DNA of 64,000 nt from Yersinia vastinensis (GCF_902726565.1 NZ_CACVAF010000003.1:1-64000), one strand, 5' to 3'; positions 1-10,328 are shown, counted from the first letter of the stretch. Notes: generated by a model not told the origin, from the letters alone. Numbers and translations: made by a program.

Positions 1-132
1 CAAATATGCATTCGAACCGAAGTTCAAATGTTTACTGCTTTGGTCACTCTTCAAGACTTTAATATTTCTTCTGCCTGCCGAAACAGGCTTCGATATCGTC
101 TTGCGAGTGCCCACACAGATTGTCTGATAAAT

Positions 133-144
133 TGTTAAAGAGCG
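133..144 (-). promoter_or_regulatory. rrn boxA antitermination element
   Basis: On the minus strand this reads CGCTCTTTAACA, one base from the E. coli rrn boxA TGCTCTTTAACA. It is followed by the conserved run AATTTATCAGACAATCTGTG. NusB/S10 binding to boxA in the transcript is the known role of this element in rrn operons. Confidence 0.85.
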
Positions 145-194
145 TTCGTTACCTGTTTGCCTTGCGGCGAATCTTACGGTAACGCGGGAGGCAG

Positions 195-222
195 ATAATA
201 CGCTTTCCCGCTGAAGAGTCAA
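195..222 (-). promoter_or_regulatory. rrn P2 promoter
   Basis: On the minus strand a -35 box TTGACT (217-222) is separated by 16 bp from a -10 box TATTAT (195-200). The spacer matches the E. coli rrn P2 pattern almost base for base. Confidence 0.85.
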
Positions 223-314
223 GGTTTTCTTTTGTTTCTTTCGAAGTCAAAATCATTCTTTTCTCTTCCTGACCCGGCGAAGTTTGTTTCGTTGTTCCCG
301 GTCAGTGGAGGCGC

Positions 315-368
315 ATTATAGGGAGTTCCTGACAGCCTGCAACCCCTAATTTAAAAAAATTTTTCAAC
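315..368 (-). promoter_or_regulatory. rrn P1 promoter with UP element
   Basis: On the minus strand a -35 box TTGCAG (337-342) lies 16 bp from a -10 box TATAAT (315-320). A GC-rich discriminator follows and an A/T-rich UP element (about 346-366) precedes. The 16-bp spacing and GCGCC discriminator are hallmarks of stringently controlled rrn P1 promoters. Confidence 0.88.
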
Positions 369-412
369 CGCTCATTAATGCGGCAAAAACACCAGATGCG
401 GTGAAAAAAACA

Positions 413-442
413 ACAAAAAAGGGGCGATTTCTCGCCCCTTTA
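413..442 (-). terminator. Rho-independent terminator of clpB
   Basis: On the minus strand GGGGCGA (432-438) pairs with TCGCCCC (421-427) across a short loop and is followed by a run of T (413-420). It lies 12-40 bp after the clpB stop and separates clpB from the rrn promoters. Confidence 0.85.
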
Positions 443-453
443 AGAGTTAACCA

Positions 454-3027
454 TTACTGTTTAGCAATGATATGCCCATTCTCGACATCCAGAGTCACTG
501 GAACTCCCGGTATTAATTTGCCAGAAAGTATCTGCTGTGACAGTGGATTCTCGATTTCCTGCTGAATAGCACGTTTCAATGGCCGTGCCCCATAAACAGG
601 ATCGAAGCCGGTTTCCCCCAGGAACTCCAGCGCAGGTTCAGTAATAGTGACCTGATAGCCACGCTCTTCCAAACGTTTGTACAGACGTTCCAGTTGGATA
701 CGAGCAATTGAAGCCAAATGCGCCCGACCCAGTGGATGGAAGACAACCACCTCATCTATACGGTTGATAAATTCAGGGCGGAAGTGATGAGTAACAACTT
801 CCATCACCATATCCTTCATTTCGGTGTAACTTCTTTCACCGAAACGTTCCTGAATTAAATCTGAACCGAGGTTAGAAGTCATGATAACGACCGTATTGCG
901 GAAGTCGACGGTTCTGCCCTGCCCATCAGTCAAGCGCCCATCATCCAATACCTGCAATAGAATGTTGAAGACATCGGGATGCGCTTTTTCTACTTCATCC
1001 AGCAAAATGACTGAGTAAGGGCGACGGCGTACAGCTTCCGTCAGATACCCACCTTCTTCATAACCTACATAACCCGGAGGTGCGCCGACCAACCGAGAAA
1101 CGGAATGTTTCTCCATAAACTCGGACATATCAATACGAACCATGGCATCGTCGCTGTCGAACAAGAAATTCGCCAGCGCTTTGCACAACTCAGTTTTACC
1201 CACCCCTGTTGGCCCTAAGAATAGGAAGGAACCAATTGGGCGGTTTGGATCTGATAGCCCAGCGCGGCTACGACGAATCGCATTGGATACCGCTTCAACC
1301 GCTTCATTTTGTCCAATGACGCGTTTATGCAGATCCTGCTCCATGCGCAGTAACTTATCTCGTTCACTTTCCAGCATGCGAGAGACTGGGATACCTGTCC
1401 AGCGCGCCAGCACTTCAGCAATCTCAGCTTCTGTGACACGGTTACGCAGCAGCTTCATGGTTTTCCCTTCAAGCGCCGTTGCCGCCGCCAGCTGTTTTTC
1501 CAGCTCAGGAATTTTACCGTACTGAAGTTCTGACATCCGCGCTAAATCACCCACACGACGAGCTTGCTCTAAGGTGATTTTGGCTTGTTCCAGTTCAGTT
1601 TTAATATTCTGAGTTCCGGTGAGAGAGGCTTTCTCTGCTTTCCACTCTTCTTCCAGCTCTGAATATTCACGTTCTTTCTGCTCTAATTCGGTATTGAGCA
1701 TTTCTAGACGTTTTTTACTGGCGTCATCAGACTCTTTCTTCAGTGCCTGCTGCTCCAGTTTCAATTGGATAATCCGACGTTCCAACCGATCCAATGATTC
1801 TGGTTTTGAATCCATTTGCATACGGATGCTAGAACCGGCTTCATCGATAAGGTCGATAGCTTTATCCGGTAACTGACGATCCGAAATATAGCGATGCGAC
1901 AGTGTTGCTGCTGCAACAATTGCTGGGTCAGTTATCTGCACATGATGATGCAGCTCATAACGCTCTTTTAACCCACGCAAAATCGCAATAGTGTCTTCGA
2001 CTGTCGGCTCTGCCACATAAACTTTCTGGAAACGCCGCTCAAGCGCCGCATCCTTCTCTATATATTGACGATACTCATCAAGAGTTGTTGCACCTACGCA
2101 GTGTAGTTCACCACGTGCTAATGCAGGTTTCAGCATGTTACCTGCATCCATCGCCCCGTCGCCTTTGCCGGCTCCGACCATGGTATGCAATTCATCAATG
2201 AACAAGATCACACTACCTTCTTGTTTTGATAAATCGTTCAACACGCCTTTCAAACGCTCTTCAAACTCACCGCGATACTTAGCACCCGCGATCAATGCCC
2301 CCATATCTAAAGAAAGCACGCGTTTGTGTTTTAGGCCTTCTGGCACTTCACCATTCACGATTCGCTGCGCCAGACCTTCCACGATGGCCGTTTTACCGAC
2401 ACCCGGCTCACCGATTAATACGGGGTTATTCTTCGTACGACGTTGTAGTACCTGAATGGTACGGCGAATTTCTTCATCACGGCCAATAACCGGATCGAGT
2501 TTGCCTTGCTCCGCTCGCTCAGTCAGATCGATAGTGAATTTTTTCAATGCCTGGCGCTGGTCTTCTGCGCCTTGGTCATCAACTTTGTCACCACCTCGCA
2601 TAGTTTCAATTGCCTTATCTATATTACTCGTTGTTGCGCCAGCAGCCTTTAACATGTCAGTTAAGGTGCCGCGATCTTCAAGAACTGCCAGAACAAACAG
2701 CTCTGAAGAGATAAATTTATCAGCACGCTTTTGCGCTAATTTGTCACACAGGTTCAATACACGGACCAGCTCATTTGATGGTTGAACATCACCGCCAGTA
2801 CCTTCGACTTGTGGAAGACGACCTAATGCTTGCTCAATATCGCTACGTAAACTCGCGACATTAATTCCCGCCGAGGTCAATAATGGGCGAACCGTTCCCC
2901 CATCCTGATTGAGCAGAGCGCTCATCAAATGTAACGGTTCAATAAATTGATTGTCGCGCCCAAGAGCTAAAGATTGGGCATCGGCGAGGGCAAGCTGGAA
3001 TTTACTAGTAAGACGATCCAGACGCAT
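454..3027 (-). CDS. clpB: ClpB, protein disaggregase (AAA+ chaperone)
   Basis: ATP-driven hexameric disaggregase that works with DnaK/DnaJ/GrpE to dissolve heat-aggregated proteins in the cytoplasm. The 857-residue product has the N-terminal Clp_N double repeat (about 1-145), a first AAA+ module with Walker A GEPGVGKT near residue 206 and Walker B ending in DE, a coiled-coil middle domain (about 410-520), and a second AAA+ module with GPTGVGKT near residue 605. The start is the ATG at 3027, which has GGAGGT four bases upstream and begins MRLDRL as in E. coli; a longer reading from 3048 has no such support. A sigma-32 promoter precedes it and a terminator follows. Codon 149, the GTG internal start of the short ClpB isoform in E. 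coli, is GTT here. Confidence 0.97.
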   Translation of the reverse strand: MRLDRLTSKFQLALADAQSLALGRDNQFIEPLHLMSALLNQDGGTVRPLLTSAGINVASLRSDIEQALGRLPQVEGTGGDVQPSNELVRVLNLCDKLAQKRADKFISSELFVLAVLEDRGTLTDMLKAAGATTSNIDKAIETMRGGDKVDDQGAEDQRQALKKFTIDLTERAEQGKLDPVIGRDEEIRRTIQVLQRRTKNNPVLIGEPGVGKTAIVEGLAQRIVNGEVPEGLKHKRVLSLDMGALIAGAKYRGEFEERLKGVLNDLSKQEGSVILFIDELHTMVGAGKGDGAMDAGNMLKPALARGELHCVGATTLDEYRQYIEKDAALERRFQKVYVAEPTVEDTIAILRGLKERYELHHHVQITDPAIVAAATLSHRYISDRQLPDKAIDLIDEAGSSIRMQMDSKPESLDRLERRIIQLKLEQQALKKESDDASKKRLEMLNTELEQKEREYSELEEEWKAEKASLTGTQNIKTELEQAKITLEQARRVGDLARMSELQYGKIPELEKQLAAATALEGKTMKLLRNRVTEAEIAEVLARWTGIPVSRMLESERDKLLRMEQDLHKRVIGQNEAVEAVSNAIRRSRAGLSDPNRPIGSFLFLGPTGVGKTELCKALANFLFDSDDAMVRIDMSEFMEKHSVSRLVGAPPGYVGYEEGGYLTEAVRRRPYSVILLDEVEKAHPDVFNILLQVLDDGRLTDGQGRTVDFRNTVVIMTSNLGSDLIQERFGERSYTEMKDMVMEVVTHHFRPEFINRIDEVVVFHPLGRAHLASIARIQLERLYKRLEERGYQVTITEPALEFLGETGFDPVYGARPLKRAIQQEIENPLSQQILSGKLIPGVPVTLDVENGHIIAKQ

Positions 3028-3063
3028 AACACCTCCAATGTTGGTCAAAATTGCTACTGGAGA

Positions 3064-3093
3064 TTAGATGAGGTCATCCCTCAAATTTTCAAG
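3064..3093 (-). promoter_or_regulatory. sigma-32 (heat shock) promoter of clpB
   Basis: On the minus strand CTTGAAA (3087-3093) and CCTCATCTAA (3064-3073) are 13 bp apart, fitting the sigma-32 consensus CTTGAAA-N13-CCCCATNT. The spacer resembles the known E. coli clpB promoter. Confidence 0.85.
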
Positions 3094-3157
3094 GTTACTT
3101 CGACACAATATTTAGAGTAAAACGTTATACGTCAGCGGATCGTCCTAATTCAATAGG

Positions 3158-3889
3158 TTATATCAGCCAGACTAAACTTGCCATACGTCCGGTGATTCCA
3201 TCGCGTCGATAGGAGAAAAATTGTTGTTTTTCGCTCACTGTGCAGCGATCTCCACCATAGATAGCATGAATACCCGCAGCTTGTAGTCGCAGTCGAGCCA
3301 ATAAATAGATGTCGGCGAGATACTTCGTACCGAAAGGCATGAACGCAGCAGTAGATTGCGCGTCGATAGTGATAAAGGCTTGTTTAACGTCTTCACCCAC
3401 TTCGAACTGTTGTGGGCCGATAGCCGGACCTAACCAGGCAATAATAGATGACGGTGCAGCTTGGAACTGCGCCAGCGTTTGCTCAAGAACCCCAGAACAT
3501 AGACCTCGCCAACCCGCATGCGCTGCAGCAACTTCATCACCAGCTAAAGAACAAAATAGCACGGGTAGGCAATCTGCGGTCATAACCGTACATACTTGCC
3601 CCGCAACGCGGCTATATACAGCATCAGCCTGCACATCAGAAATTGCCGTGCCATCCAGATGCAAGACACGTGTGCCATGTACTTGCTCCAGCCAAACGGG
3701 CATTTGCGGCAACCCCGCTTGTTCCACTAAACGTTGGCGATTCGCTATCACAGTGGAAGCCGTATCCCCCACATGAGTGCCAAGGTTTAATGAATCATAA
3801 GGGAATTCGCTGATACCACCGTGACGGGTGGTGCTGCATGCCTTAACACGAGCAGGCGCTGGCCAATCGGGAAGTATCAGCTTGTTCAT
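3158..3889 (-). CDS. pgeF: PgeF/YfiH, peptidoglycan editing factor (multicopper-oxidase-like fold, LACC1 family)
   Basis: Member of the YfiH/LACC1 family. In E. coli the protein edits the cytosolic step of peptidoglycan synthesis by removing UDP-MurNAc-L-Ser; related proteins act on purine nucleosides. The 243-residue product shows the metal-site motifs TADCLP, AHAGWRG and a conserved HG upstream (QVHGTRV). The ATG at 3889 overlaps the rluD stop in a TAATG arrangement, so it is preferred over a TTG two codons upstream. Translational coupling with rluD matches the E. coli order. The biochemical role here is inferred from family membership. Confidence 0.93.
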   Translation of the reverse strand: MNKLILPDWPAPARVKACSTTRHGGISEFPYDSLNLGTHVGDTASTVIANRQRLVEQAGLPQMPVWLEQVHGTRVLHLDGTAISDVQADAVYSRVAGQVCTVMTADCLPVLFCSLAGDEVAAAHAGWRGLCSGVLEQTLAQFQAAPSSIIAWLGPAIGPQQFEVGEDVKQAFITIDAQSTAAFMPFGTKYLADIYLLARLRLQAAGIHAIYGGDRCTVSEKQQFFSYRRDGITGRMASLVWLI

Positions 3890-4866
3890 TACCAATCCAT
3901 CTGATCTTTGAATTCTTCAGTATCGGCTTTCAGTGCATTAATCAGCTCAACCATATCTTCTGGTAATGCTGCATGCCATTCCATTTGAATGCCACTGATT
4001 GGATGATACAAACGCAGCATAGTTGCATGTAGCGCCTGACGATCAAAACCACGCAGAATAGCAATAAAGGAATCTGATGCACCTCTAGGTGGACGCGGGC
4101 GGCCACCATACAACTGATCCCCCACCAGCGGATGGTTTATATGAGACATATGCACACGAATCTGATGTGTACGGCCAGTCTCTAAGCGCAAACGCAGGCG
4201 GGTGTGGGCGCGAAAGTGCTCCATAATGCGGTAATGCGTCGTTGCCGGTTTACCCATTGGGTGGACAGCCATGTGTGTCCGCTTGGTAGAATGGCGAGAA
4301 ATAGGCTCATCAACTCTGCCACCTGCGGTCATATTCCCGATGGCTACAGCTTCATACTCACGGGTGATTTCGCGTGCTTGCAATGCTTCAACCAAACGAG
4401 TCTGTGCTGGAACTGTTTTCGCCACGACCATCAAGCCCGTGGTATCTTTATCCAGACGATGCACGATACCCGCACGAGGAACATCGACAATTTCTGGATA
4501 ATAATGGAGCAGTGCATTCAGAACTGTGCCATCAGGGTTACCTGCACCAGGGTGTACGACTAAACCACGGGGTTTATTAATGACCAAAATATCGTTATCT
4601 TCATAGACGATATCCAGTGGGATTTCTTGAGGCGCCCAGCGGGCATCTTCCTCAATTTGCGCGTCAATTGCGACGAGCTCGCCACCCAACACTTTTTCTT
4701 TAGGCTTGTTAATTTTTTTACCGTTGACTGTCACCCTGTCTTCCAAAATCCACTCTTTTATGCGAGATCTTGAATAATCAGGGAACAATTCGGCCAAAGC
4801 CTGATCTAACCGTTGACCGAGTTGTGATTCGGCCACCGTTGCGCTGAGTTGTACTTGTTGTGCCAT
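3889..4866 (-). CDS. rluD: RluD, 23S rRNA pseudouridine(1911/1915/1917) synthase
   Basis: Converts uridines 1911, 1915 and 1917 in helix 69 of 23S rRNA to pseudouridine, which supports 50S maturation and termination. The 325-residue protein has an N-terminal S4 RNA-binding domain (about 18-80) and the RluA-type catalytic domain with the signature HRLDKDTTG near residue 137, which holds the catalytic Asp. Length equals the E. coli protein. It is divergent from bamD, separated by 135 bp, and coupled to pgeF downstream. Confidence 0.96.
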   Translation of the reverse strand: MAQQVQLSATVAESQLGQRLDQALAELFPDYSRSRIKEWILEDRVTVNGKKINKPKEKVLGGELVAIDAQIEEDARWAPQEIPLDIVYEDNDILVINKPRGLVVHPGAGNPDGTVLNALLHYYPEIVDVPRAGIVHRLDKDTTGLMVVAKTVPAQTRLVEALQAREITREYEAVAIGNMTAGGRVDEPISRHSTKRTHMAVHPMGKPATTHYRIMEHFRAHTRLRLRLETGRTHQIRVHMSHINHPLVGDQLYGGRPRPPRGASDSFIAILRGFDRQALHATMLRLYHPISGIQMEWHAALPEDMVELINALKADTEEFKDQMDW

Positions 4867-4894
4867 ATGCAGCTTCTTGTTCGTTAACGTTGGG

Positions 4895-4922
4895 TTTTGA
4901 CGGCGATGCCGTTTAATATAAT
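4895..4922 (+). promoter_or_regulatory. candidate bamD promoter
   Basis: A perfect -10 box TATAAT (4917-4922) has TTTTGA 16 bp upstream; TTGACG is also present but only 14 bp away. It lies about 80 bp before bamD in the rluD-bamD divergent gap. The -35 assignment is uncertain. Confidence 0.4.
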
Positions 4923-5001
4923 GTGCTATTGTATCTAGATCTTTGTCGGGAGCTTAACGGACAGTCTCCCGGAATAACACTTCGAGGATAATCAAAACGT
5001 C

Positions 5002-5733
5002 ATGACGCGTATGAAATATCTGGTGGCTGCCGCCACGTTGAGCCTGGTGCTGACCGGTTGCTCCAGTAACAAGGACGTGGTTCCCGATAACCCGCCTTCT
5101 GAGCTCTATGCTACCGCTCAGCAAAAACTGCAGGACGGTAACTTTAAGGGAGCTATTACGCAACTAGAAGCGTTAGATAACCGCTATCCTTTCGGGCCTT
5201 ACTCTCAACAAGTTCAGCTTGATTTGATTTATGCGTATTATAAATCTGCTGACCTGCCGTTGGCGCAAGCCTCAATCGATCGCTTTATGCGCCTTAACCC
5301 CACACATCCTAACATCGATTACGTATTGTATATGCGTGGTTTGACTGACATGGCTCTGGATGACAGTGCATTACAAGGCTTTTTCGGGATTGATCGTTCA
5401 GACCGCGATCCACAACATGCTAAGGCCGCATTCCGCGATTTTAACCAGTTGATTCAAAGCTATCCGAACAGCCAATACGCAACTGACGCGCAAAAACGCC
5501 TGATGTTCCTGAAAGATCGTCTGGCCAAGCATGAATTGGCCGTGGCACAATATTACACTAAACGAGGCGCTTACGTCGCGGTAGTTAACCGTGTCGAGCA
5601 AATGTTGAGAGATTATCCTGATACTCAGGCAACACGCGATGCGCTACCGTTGATGGAAAATGCTTATAAACAACTGCAACTGAATGCGCAAGCAGACAAA
5701 GTTGCCAAGATAATTGCGGCGAACCCAGCCTAA
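5002..5733 (+). CDS. bamD: BamD, outer membrane protein assembly lipoprotein
   Basis: Essential lipoprotein of the Bam complex that folds beta-barrel proteins into the outer membrane. The 243-residue product has a signal peptide with lipobox LTGC (Cys at residue 20), so it is acylated and anchored on the periplasmic face of the outer membrane. Five TPR-like repeats follow, including the conserved block [20 protein letters not shown]. Start MTRMKYLV and length agree with E. coli. A terminator follows 27 bp after the stop. Confidence 0.97.
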   Translation: MTRMKYLVAAATLSLVLTGCSSNKDVVPDNPPSELYATAQQKLQDGNFKGAITQLEALDNRYPFGPYSQQVQLDLIYAYYKSADLPLAQASIDRFMRLNPTHPNIDYVLYMRGLTDMALDDSALQGFFGIDRSDRDPQHAKAAFRDFNQLIQSYPNSQYATDAQKRLMFLKDRLAKHELAVAQYYTKRGAYVAVVNRVEQMLRDYPDTQATRDALPLMENAYKQLQLNAQADKVAKIIAANPA

Positions 5734-5759
5734 TATTATTTGGAACGATAAAAATAACA

Positions 5760-5784
5760 AACGGCAGCTCAGGCTGCCGTTTTC
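5760..5784 (+). terminator. Rho-independent terminator of bamD
   Basis: Inverted repeat ACGGCAG/CTGCCGT with a short loop, followed by TTTT on the plus strand and preceded by A residues, so it may act in both directions. Confidence 0.8.
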
Positions 5785-6000
5785 AATTCTGCTTTAACAC
5801 CACAAATCGATGCGATTCATCATGTTAGACTATCGCCCTACTATCGCATTTAAAACAACTAAATCATGCTATTTTTAGCAAGATGCAGGCGATATAACTT
5901 ATCGATAATGCGGTATTCTGACCAATGATTCAAGCCCTCTGCACCTATTCCTGACGTTAAATCACAGTTCCCATGACCTTTGCAAAAAGTGACAAAAATA

Positions 6001-6042
6001 AGTGATCTCGATCATACATTTTATGAAAAAGAGAGGTATGCT
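6001..6042 (+). promoter_or_regulatory. CRP site and -10 box of raiA
   Basis: AGTGATCTCGATCATA (6001-6016) matches the CRP palindrome TGTGATCTAGATCACA at 13 of 16 positions. A -10-like TATGCT (6037-6042) places the start near 6050, so the CRP site would be centred close to -41.5, a class II arrangement. From 5785 to 6000 the gap holds nothing else I can recognise. Confidence 0.6.
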
Positions 6043-6080
6043 GAAGTTATCCAAGAGGAGTAGACAGCGAGGTAAGTCAT

Positions 6081-6443
6081 ATGACAGTCAACATTACTAG
6101 TAAGCAAATGGATATCACCCCAGCAATTCGTAAGCATGTTGAAGACCGTCTCACCAAACTGGATAAATGGCAGGCCCAGTTAATAAACCCACATATTGTA
6201 CTGTCTAAAGATCCGCAAGGATTTGTTGCAGACGCAACAATCAGTACCCCGATGGGTCCTTTGGTTGCCAGTGCCAAACATGATGATATGTATGCTGCAA
6301 TTAATGAACTGATCACCAAACTAGAACGCCAATTAAATAAAGTTCAACACAAAGGTGAAGCTCGTCGTGCGGCAAGCAGTGTTAAAGATGCTAATTTGGA
6401 GTCAGTCGATGTAGAGGAAGAAGAATCCGAGCAGGAACAATAG
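6081..6443 (+). CDS. raiA: RaiA (YfiA, protein Y), ribosome-associated inhibitor
   Basis: Binds the 30S A/P-site region in stationary phase or cold and stops translation by stabilising inactive 70S ribosomes. The 120-residue protein has the S30AE/HPF fold (about 1-95) with the conserved [19 protein letters not shown] helix, and a short acidic tail that distinguishes RaiA from the longer HPFs. SD sequence GAGGTAA lies upstream of the ATG. A CRP-type promoter precedes it and a terminator follows, so it is a single-gene unit. Confidence 0.96.
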   Translation: MTVNITSKQMDITPAIRKHVEDRLTKLDKWQAQLINPHIVLSKDPQGFVADATISTPMGPLVASAKHDDMYAAINELITKLERQLNKVQHKGEARRAASSVKDANLESVDVEEEESEQEQ

Positions 6444-6470
6444 CCGGAAAAAACTATCTCATTTCGGATC

Positions 6471-6495
6471 TAACGCGCTTTCGGGCGCGTTTTTT
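6471..6495 (+). terminator. Rho-independent terminator of raiA
   Basis: ACGCGC (6472-6477) pairs with GCGCGT (6484-6489), followed by TTTTTT. Confidence 0.85.
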
Positions 6496-6642
6496 ATTGA
6501 CAGCAATTCAGGCTGGCGGTTAGTTTAGAGACTGTCTATTTTTAAGGTCACGTTTAAAGGTTATACTTTTTAACTACCTTTATCTTAGCAAGCGATTGAA
6601 TCCATAATTCACAAACCGGTCCATAACGGGTAATCAGCAACG

Positions 6643-6690
6643 ATGATCAATAAAGTGTTTTTCTTCGCATTCTTTTTTACCTTCCCCTGA
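6643..6690 (+). CDS. pheL: PheL, phenylalanine operon leader peptide
   Basis: A 15-codon reading frame translating as MINKVFFFAFFFTFP, with seven phenylalanine codons. Ribosome stalling on these codons when charged tRNA-Phe is scarce controls the attenuator just downstream. E. coli PheL is also 15 residues with seven Phe and shares the FFFAFFFTFP end. Confidence 0.93.
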   Translation: MINKVFFFAFFFTFP

Positions 6691-6692
6691 TT

Positions 6693-6765
6693 GGGAGGCG
6701 TTTCGTCGTGTGATAAAGAATGCGAAGACGAACAAAAAAGCCTCCCAAGCGGGAGGCTTTTTTTA
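6693..6765 (+). promoter_or_regulatory. pheA attenuator (antiterminator and terminator hairpins)
   Basis: The terminator is GCCTCCC/GGGAGGC (6740-6757) followed by seven T. GGGAGGC at 6693-6699, right after the pheL stop, can pair with the same GCCTCCC at 6740-6746 to form the antiterminator. TTCTTCGCATTC inside pheL (6661-6672) is complementary to GAATGCGAAGA (about 6718-6728), giving the competing 1:2 hairpin. This is the classical Phe attenuation layout. Confidence 0.9.
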
Positions 6766-6802
6766 TGCATAAAACATTCAGGATGATAATAAGGCAGACC
6801 CT

Positions 6803-7960
6803 ATGAGTGATAATCCATTACTGGTGCTACGTGAGCGCATCAGCGCACTTGATTTAAAACTGCTGGCTTTACTGGCAGAACGGCGTGAATTGGCAGTGGA
6901 TGTTGCTAAAGCCAAGTTGCTCCATCATCGCCCTATTCGCGATAAGGAACGTGAACGTGACTTGCTGGATGCCCTCATTAGCGCCGCCAAACCTTATGAT
7001 CTCGATGGATTCTATGTTACCCGCCTGTTCCAACTGATTATCGAAGATTCAGTATTGACTCAACAGGCACTGTTGCAGCATCAGCTGAATCAAACCACTC
7101 AACATTCTGCTCGTATTGCCTTCCTTGGCCCGAAAGGTTCTTACTCACATTTGGCCGCCCGCCAATATGCAGCTCGTCATTTTGAGCATCTCATTGAGTG
7201 CGGTTGCCAGAAATTTCAGGATATTTTTACTCAGGTGGAGACCGGGCAGGCCGATTACGCCGTATTACCAATAGAGAATACCAGTTCAGGTTCCATAAAC
7301 GATGTATATGACTTATTGCAGCACACCAGCTTGTCGATTGTTGGTGAAATAACCAATCCTATTGATCATTGCGTACTGGTCGCCACAGATACTGACCTGA
7401 GCCAAATTAACACGGTCTACAGTCATCCGCAGCCCTTCCAACAATGCAGCCAGTTTATTAACCGTTTCCCGCACTGGAAAATCGAATATTGCGAAAGCAC
7501 AGCCGCCGCGATGGAGAAAGTTGCACAGTTAAATTCACCGACAGCGGCAGCATTAGGGAGTGAAGCCGGCGGTGCACTTTATAACTTACAGGTGCTCGAA
7601 CATAATCTGGCGAACCAACAGCAAAATATTACTCGCTTCATCGTGCTTGCCCGTAAGGCCATTGATGTATCTGAGCAGATCCCGGCGAAAACCACCTTGA
7701 TCATGGCCACAGGCCAACAATCTGGGGCACTGGTTGAAGCATTATTAGTATTGAGGGATCACGGGATCATTATGACAAAACTTGAATCTCGACCAATCAA
7801 TGGCAATCCATGGGAAGAGATGTTTTATATCGATGTGCAGGCTAATTTACGCTCTGATCCTATGCAAAAAGCCTTGGCCGATTTGACGCCGATAACCCGT
7901 TCATTAAAAGTCTTGGGCTGCTATCCAAGCGAAAACGTGGTTCCCGTGAATCCAAGCTGA
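6803..7960 (+). CDS. pheA: PheA, bifunctional chorismate mutase / prephenate dehydratase
   Basis: Makes phenylpyruvate from chorismate via prephenate, the committed steps of phenylalanine synthesis. The 385-residue protein has an AroQ chorismate mutase domain (about 1-90), a prephenate dehydratase domain (about 105-285, with [10 protein letters not shown] and [10 protein letters not shown]) and a C-terminal ACT regulatory domain containing GALV and the ESRP motif used in phenylalanine feedback inhibition. It is preceded by pheL and its attenuator and is convergent with tyrA. Confidence 0.97.
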   Translation: MSDNPLLVLRERISALDLKLLALLAERRELAVDVAKAKLLHHRPIRDKERERDLLDALISAAKPYDLDGFYVTRLFQLIIEDSVLTQQALLQHQLNQTTQHSARIAFLGPKGSYSHLAARQYAARHFEHLIECGCQKFQDIFTQVETGQADYAVLPIENTSSGSINDVYDLLQHTSLSIVGEITNPIDHCVLVATDTDLSQINTVYSHPQPFQQCSQFINRFPHWKIEYCESTAAAMEKVAQLNSPTAAALGSEAGGALYNLQVLEHNLANQQQNITRFIVLARKAIDVSEQIPAKTTLIMATGQQSGALVEALLVLRDHGIIMTKLESRPINGNPWEEMFYIDVQANLRSDPMQKALADLTPITRSLKVLGCYPSENVVPVNPS

Positions 7961-7981
7961 AAGAGTCGCTAGCATAGATAG

Positions 7982-8020
7982 CAAAAAGTCCCCGCGATGG
8001 TGTCGAGGGGACTTCTTTTA
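7982..8020. terminator. Bidirectional terminator between pheA and tyrA
   Basis: AGTCCCC (7987-7993) pairs with GGGGACT (8007-8013), flanked by A5 on the left and a T-rich run on the right, so it can serve both convergent genes. Confidence 0.8.
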
Positions 8021-8044
8021 CAAACCAGCAATGAGTGGTTCAGG

Positions 8045-9166
8045 TTACTGGCGGTTGTCGTTTGCCTGCCGCAATAATGAACGGCTCTCCACCAAAAAGC
8101 GCTCGGCATAATCGCCAAACCAGTGCTCAACTTTCTGGAAGCTTTGCACAAAGGCGTGTTTGTCACTCTGCTCCAGTAAAGTAATCGCCTCACCAAAGCG
8201 TTTGTAATAGCGCTTAATCAGCGCCAGATTATCTTCCGATGACATAATGATATCGGCATAAAGTTGCGGATCTTGCGCAAACAGTCTGCCTACCATCGCC
8301 AGTTCTAAACGATAAATCGGTGAAGACAGTGCCAATAACTGCTCTAGCTGCACATTTTCTTCTGCCAAGTGTAGGCCATACGCAAAGGTCGCAAAATGGC
8401 GCAACGCCTGAATAAACGCCATATTCTGATCATGCTCAACGGCACTGATTCTATGTAACCGCGCCCCCCATACCTGTAACTGCTCCAGCAACCACTGATA
8501 GGCTTGTGGGTCACGACCATCACAATACACCACCACTTGCTTGGCAAGGCTACCAACATCAGGCCCAAACATCGGGTGCAAGCCAACAACCGGCCCTTCA
8601 TGGGCGGCAAGCATTGCTTGCAGCGGTTTATTCTTCACTGACGCGAGATCCAATAAAATGCAATCCGATGGCAGTTTTGGCAACCGAGCAATCACGTCTT
8701 CAGTAATATGGATGGGCACACTGACAATCACCATACCGGCATCAGCCAGAATAGACTCGGCCTGTGGCCAATCCTCCTGTTCTAGCGTTTTTACCTGATA
8801 GCCAGACAACGTCAGCATTCTATTGAATAACCGCCCCATCTGGCCCTGACCACCGATAATGACAACTGGGCGTAATTGCGGACACAGCGTCTTAAAACCT
8901 TTGTCATTTTCGCTGGTATAAGACTCTCGCATTATTCGGCGCAATACGTCTTCAATCAAATCAGGTGGAACGCCTAGAGCTTCAGCTTCCTGCCGGCGTG
9001 AGGCCAGCATTGCCGCCTCACGGTCCGGAACATAAATAGGCAAACCATAACGACTTTTAACTTCGCCTACTTCAGCCACTAAATGCAGACGCTTGGCCAA
9101 CAAATCCAACAGAGCTTTATCGACTTCATCAATTTGATCACGTAAAGCGGTCAGTTCAGCCACCAT
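8045..9166 (-). CDS. tyrA: TyrA, bifunctional chorismate mutase / prephenate dehydrogenase
   Basis: Forms 4-hydroxyphenylpyruvate from chorismate with NAD+, the tyrosine branch. The 373-residue protein has an AroQ mutase domain (about 1-88) and a Rossmann-type dehydrogenase domain with the nucleotide-binding motif GGQGQMG near residue 105. It starts 2 bp after the aroF stop, with a GAGGAAA SD inside the end of aroF, so the pair is an aroF-tyrA operon as in E. coli. Length equals the E. coli enzyme. Confidence 0.97.
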   Translation of the reverse strand: MVAELTALRDQIDEVDKALLDLLAKRLHLVAEVGEVKSRYGLPIYVPDREAAMLASRRQEAEALGVPPDLIEDVLRRIMRESYTSENDKGFKTLCPQLRPVVIIGGQGQMGRLFNRMLTLSGYQVKTLEQEDWPQAESILADAGMVIVSVPIHITEDVIARLPKLPSDCILLDLASVKNKPLQAMLAAHEGPVVGLHPMFGPDVGSLAKQVVVYCDGRDPQAYQWLLEQLQVWGARLHRISAVEHDQNMAFIQALRHFATFAYGLHLAEENVQLEQLLALSSPIYRLELAMVGRLFAQDPQLYADIIMSSEDNLALIKRYYKRFGEAITLLEQSDKHAFVQSFQKVEHWFGDYAERFLVESRSLLRQANDNRQ

Positions 9167-9168
9167 AC

Positions 9169-10248
9169 TTACTTTTCCTCTGCAGTCCGTGCCGCCAGCG
9201 CTGAACGTAATTCCTGGTGCATTTCACGTAACAAGGTTTCAGTCGTATCCCAGTTAATACAGGCATCGGTCACTGAAACACCGTAGCGCATGTCTACACG
9301 TGGTTGTTCAGAGGACTGATTCCCTTCGTGAATGTTGCTTTCCAGCATCACGCCAGTAATAGAACGATTGCCAGCCTTGATCTGCTCAACAACAGATTCA
9401 GCGACTGCAGTCTGACGGCGGAAGTCTTTATTCGAATTTCCATGACTGCAATCTATCATTAAGGACGGAACGAGTCCCGCATCCTGCATCTGTTTTTCGC
9501 ACTGAGCAACATCTTGTGCGCTGTAGTTCGGGGTTTTACCACCGCGTAAAATCACATGGCCGTGTGGGTTACCTTGAGTTTGCAGCAAACAAACCTGACC
9601 AGACTGGTTAATTCCCATGAAACGGTGTGGCATCGCTGCCGCACGCATGGCATTGATTGCTGTACCCAGACTGCCATCAGTACCATTCTTAAACCCAACT
9701 GGCATAGACAAGCCCGAGGCCATCTCACGGTGAGTCTGCGATTCGGTAGTACGCGCGCCGATAGCCGACCAACTGAATAAGTCCCCCAAGTATTGTGGGC
9801 TGTTCGGGTCCAGTGCTTCGGTTGCTAATGGCAAGCCCATCTTCACTAAATCCAGCAGCAATTGCCGTGCAATTTGTAATCCTTTTTCTACATCGAAAGA
9901 ACCATCCATTGCAGGGTCATTAATCAGGCCTTTCCAGCCAACTGTGGTTCTTGGTTTTTCAAAGTAGACACGCATAACGATATACAGGCTATCACTCAAT
10001 TGTGCAGAAAGAGCTTTCAAACGACGCGCATAATCCAGAGCAGCATCCACATCGTGGATAGAACATGGCCCGCAAACCACCAGTAGGCGAGGGTCTCGTC
10101 CTTGAACAATGTCAGCAATCGTTTTACGTGAGGCTTCAATTGCATACTGATCACTGTTGCTCAATGGAAACTGGTTTTTCAGTTCTTCTGGTGTCATCAG
10201 GACTTGTTCGGCACTGATATGGACATTATTGAGCGCATCTTTTTGCAT
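9169..10248 (-). CDS. aroF: AroF, 3-deoxy-7-phosphoheptulonate synthase, Tyr-sensitive
   Basis: Condenses PEP and erythrose 4-phosphate to DAHP, the first step of the shikimate pathway. The product (359 residues from MQKDAL) carries the class I DAHP synthase signatures [28 protein letters not shown]-like [12 protein letters not shown] and [10 protein letters not shown]. The N terminus [11 protein letters not shown] matches the E. coli tyrosine-sensitive isozyme rather than AroG or AroH. An in-frame ATG two codons upstream (10254) is possible, but its spacing from the weak SD is too short. Pairing with tyrA and TyrR boxes upstream support the isozyme call. Confidence 0.95.
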   Translation of the reverse strand: MQKDALNNVHISAEQVLMTPEELKNQFPLSNSDQYAIEASRKTIADIVQGRDPRLLVVCGPCSIHDVDAALDYARRLKALSAQLSDSLYIVMRVYFEKPRTTVGWKGLINDPAMDGSFDVEKGLQIARQLLLDLVKMGLPLATEALDPNSPQYLGDLFSWSAIGARTTESQTHREMASGLSMPVGFKNGTDGSLGTAINAMRAAAMPHRFMGINQSGQVCLLQTQGNPHGHVILRGGKTPNYSAQDVAQCEKQMQDAGLVPSLMIDCSHGNSNKDFRRQTAVAESVVEQIKAGNRSITGVMLESNIHEGNQSSEQPRVDMRYGVSVTDACINWDTTETLLREMHQELRSALAARTAEEK

Positions 10249-10328
10249 GATCATATTCTTTACCTATCTCTGTTTAGCGGATGTCGTTTAGCATGTTTAT
10301 CGTTTGAGGACACCACAATACCACGGCG

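Larger units (their letters stand above)
1..308 (-). other. rRNA operon leader (5' transcribed region, 16S gene lies outside)
   Basis: Read leftward, this stretch has the layout of an enterobacterial rrn leader: tandem P1 and P2 promoters, then a boxA-containing antitermination region close to the 16S start. No 16S sequence is present, so the mature gene begins just left of position 1. In E. coli rrnG also lies beside clpB, which supports the placement. The start at 308 is the transcription start inferred from P1. Confidence 0.85.

Noticed and set aside
3049-3157. Small RNA in the clpB-pgeF gap
   Set aside because: Only the sigma-32 promoter is clear and the gap is too short to support another transcript from sequence alone.
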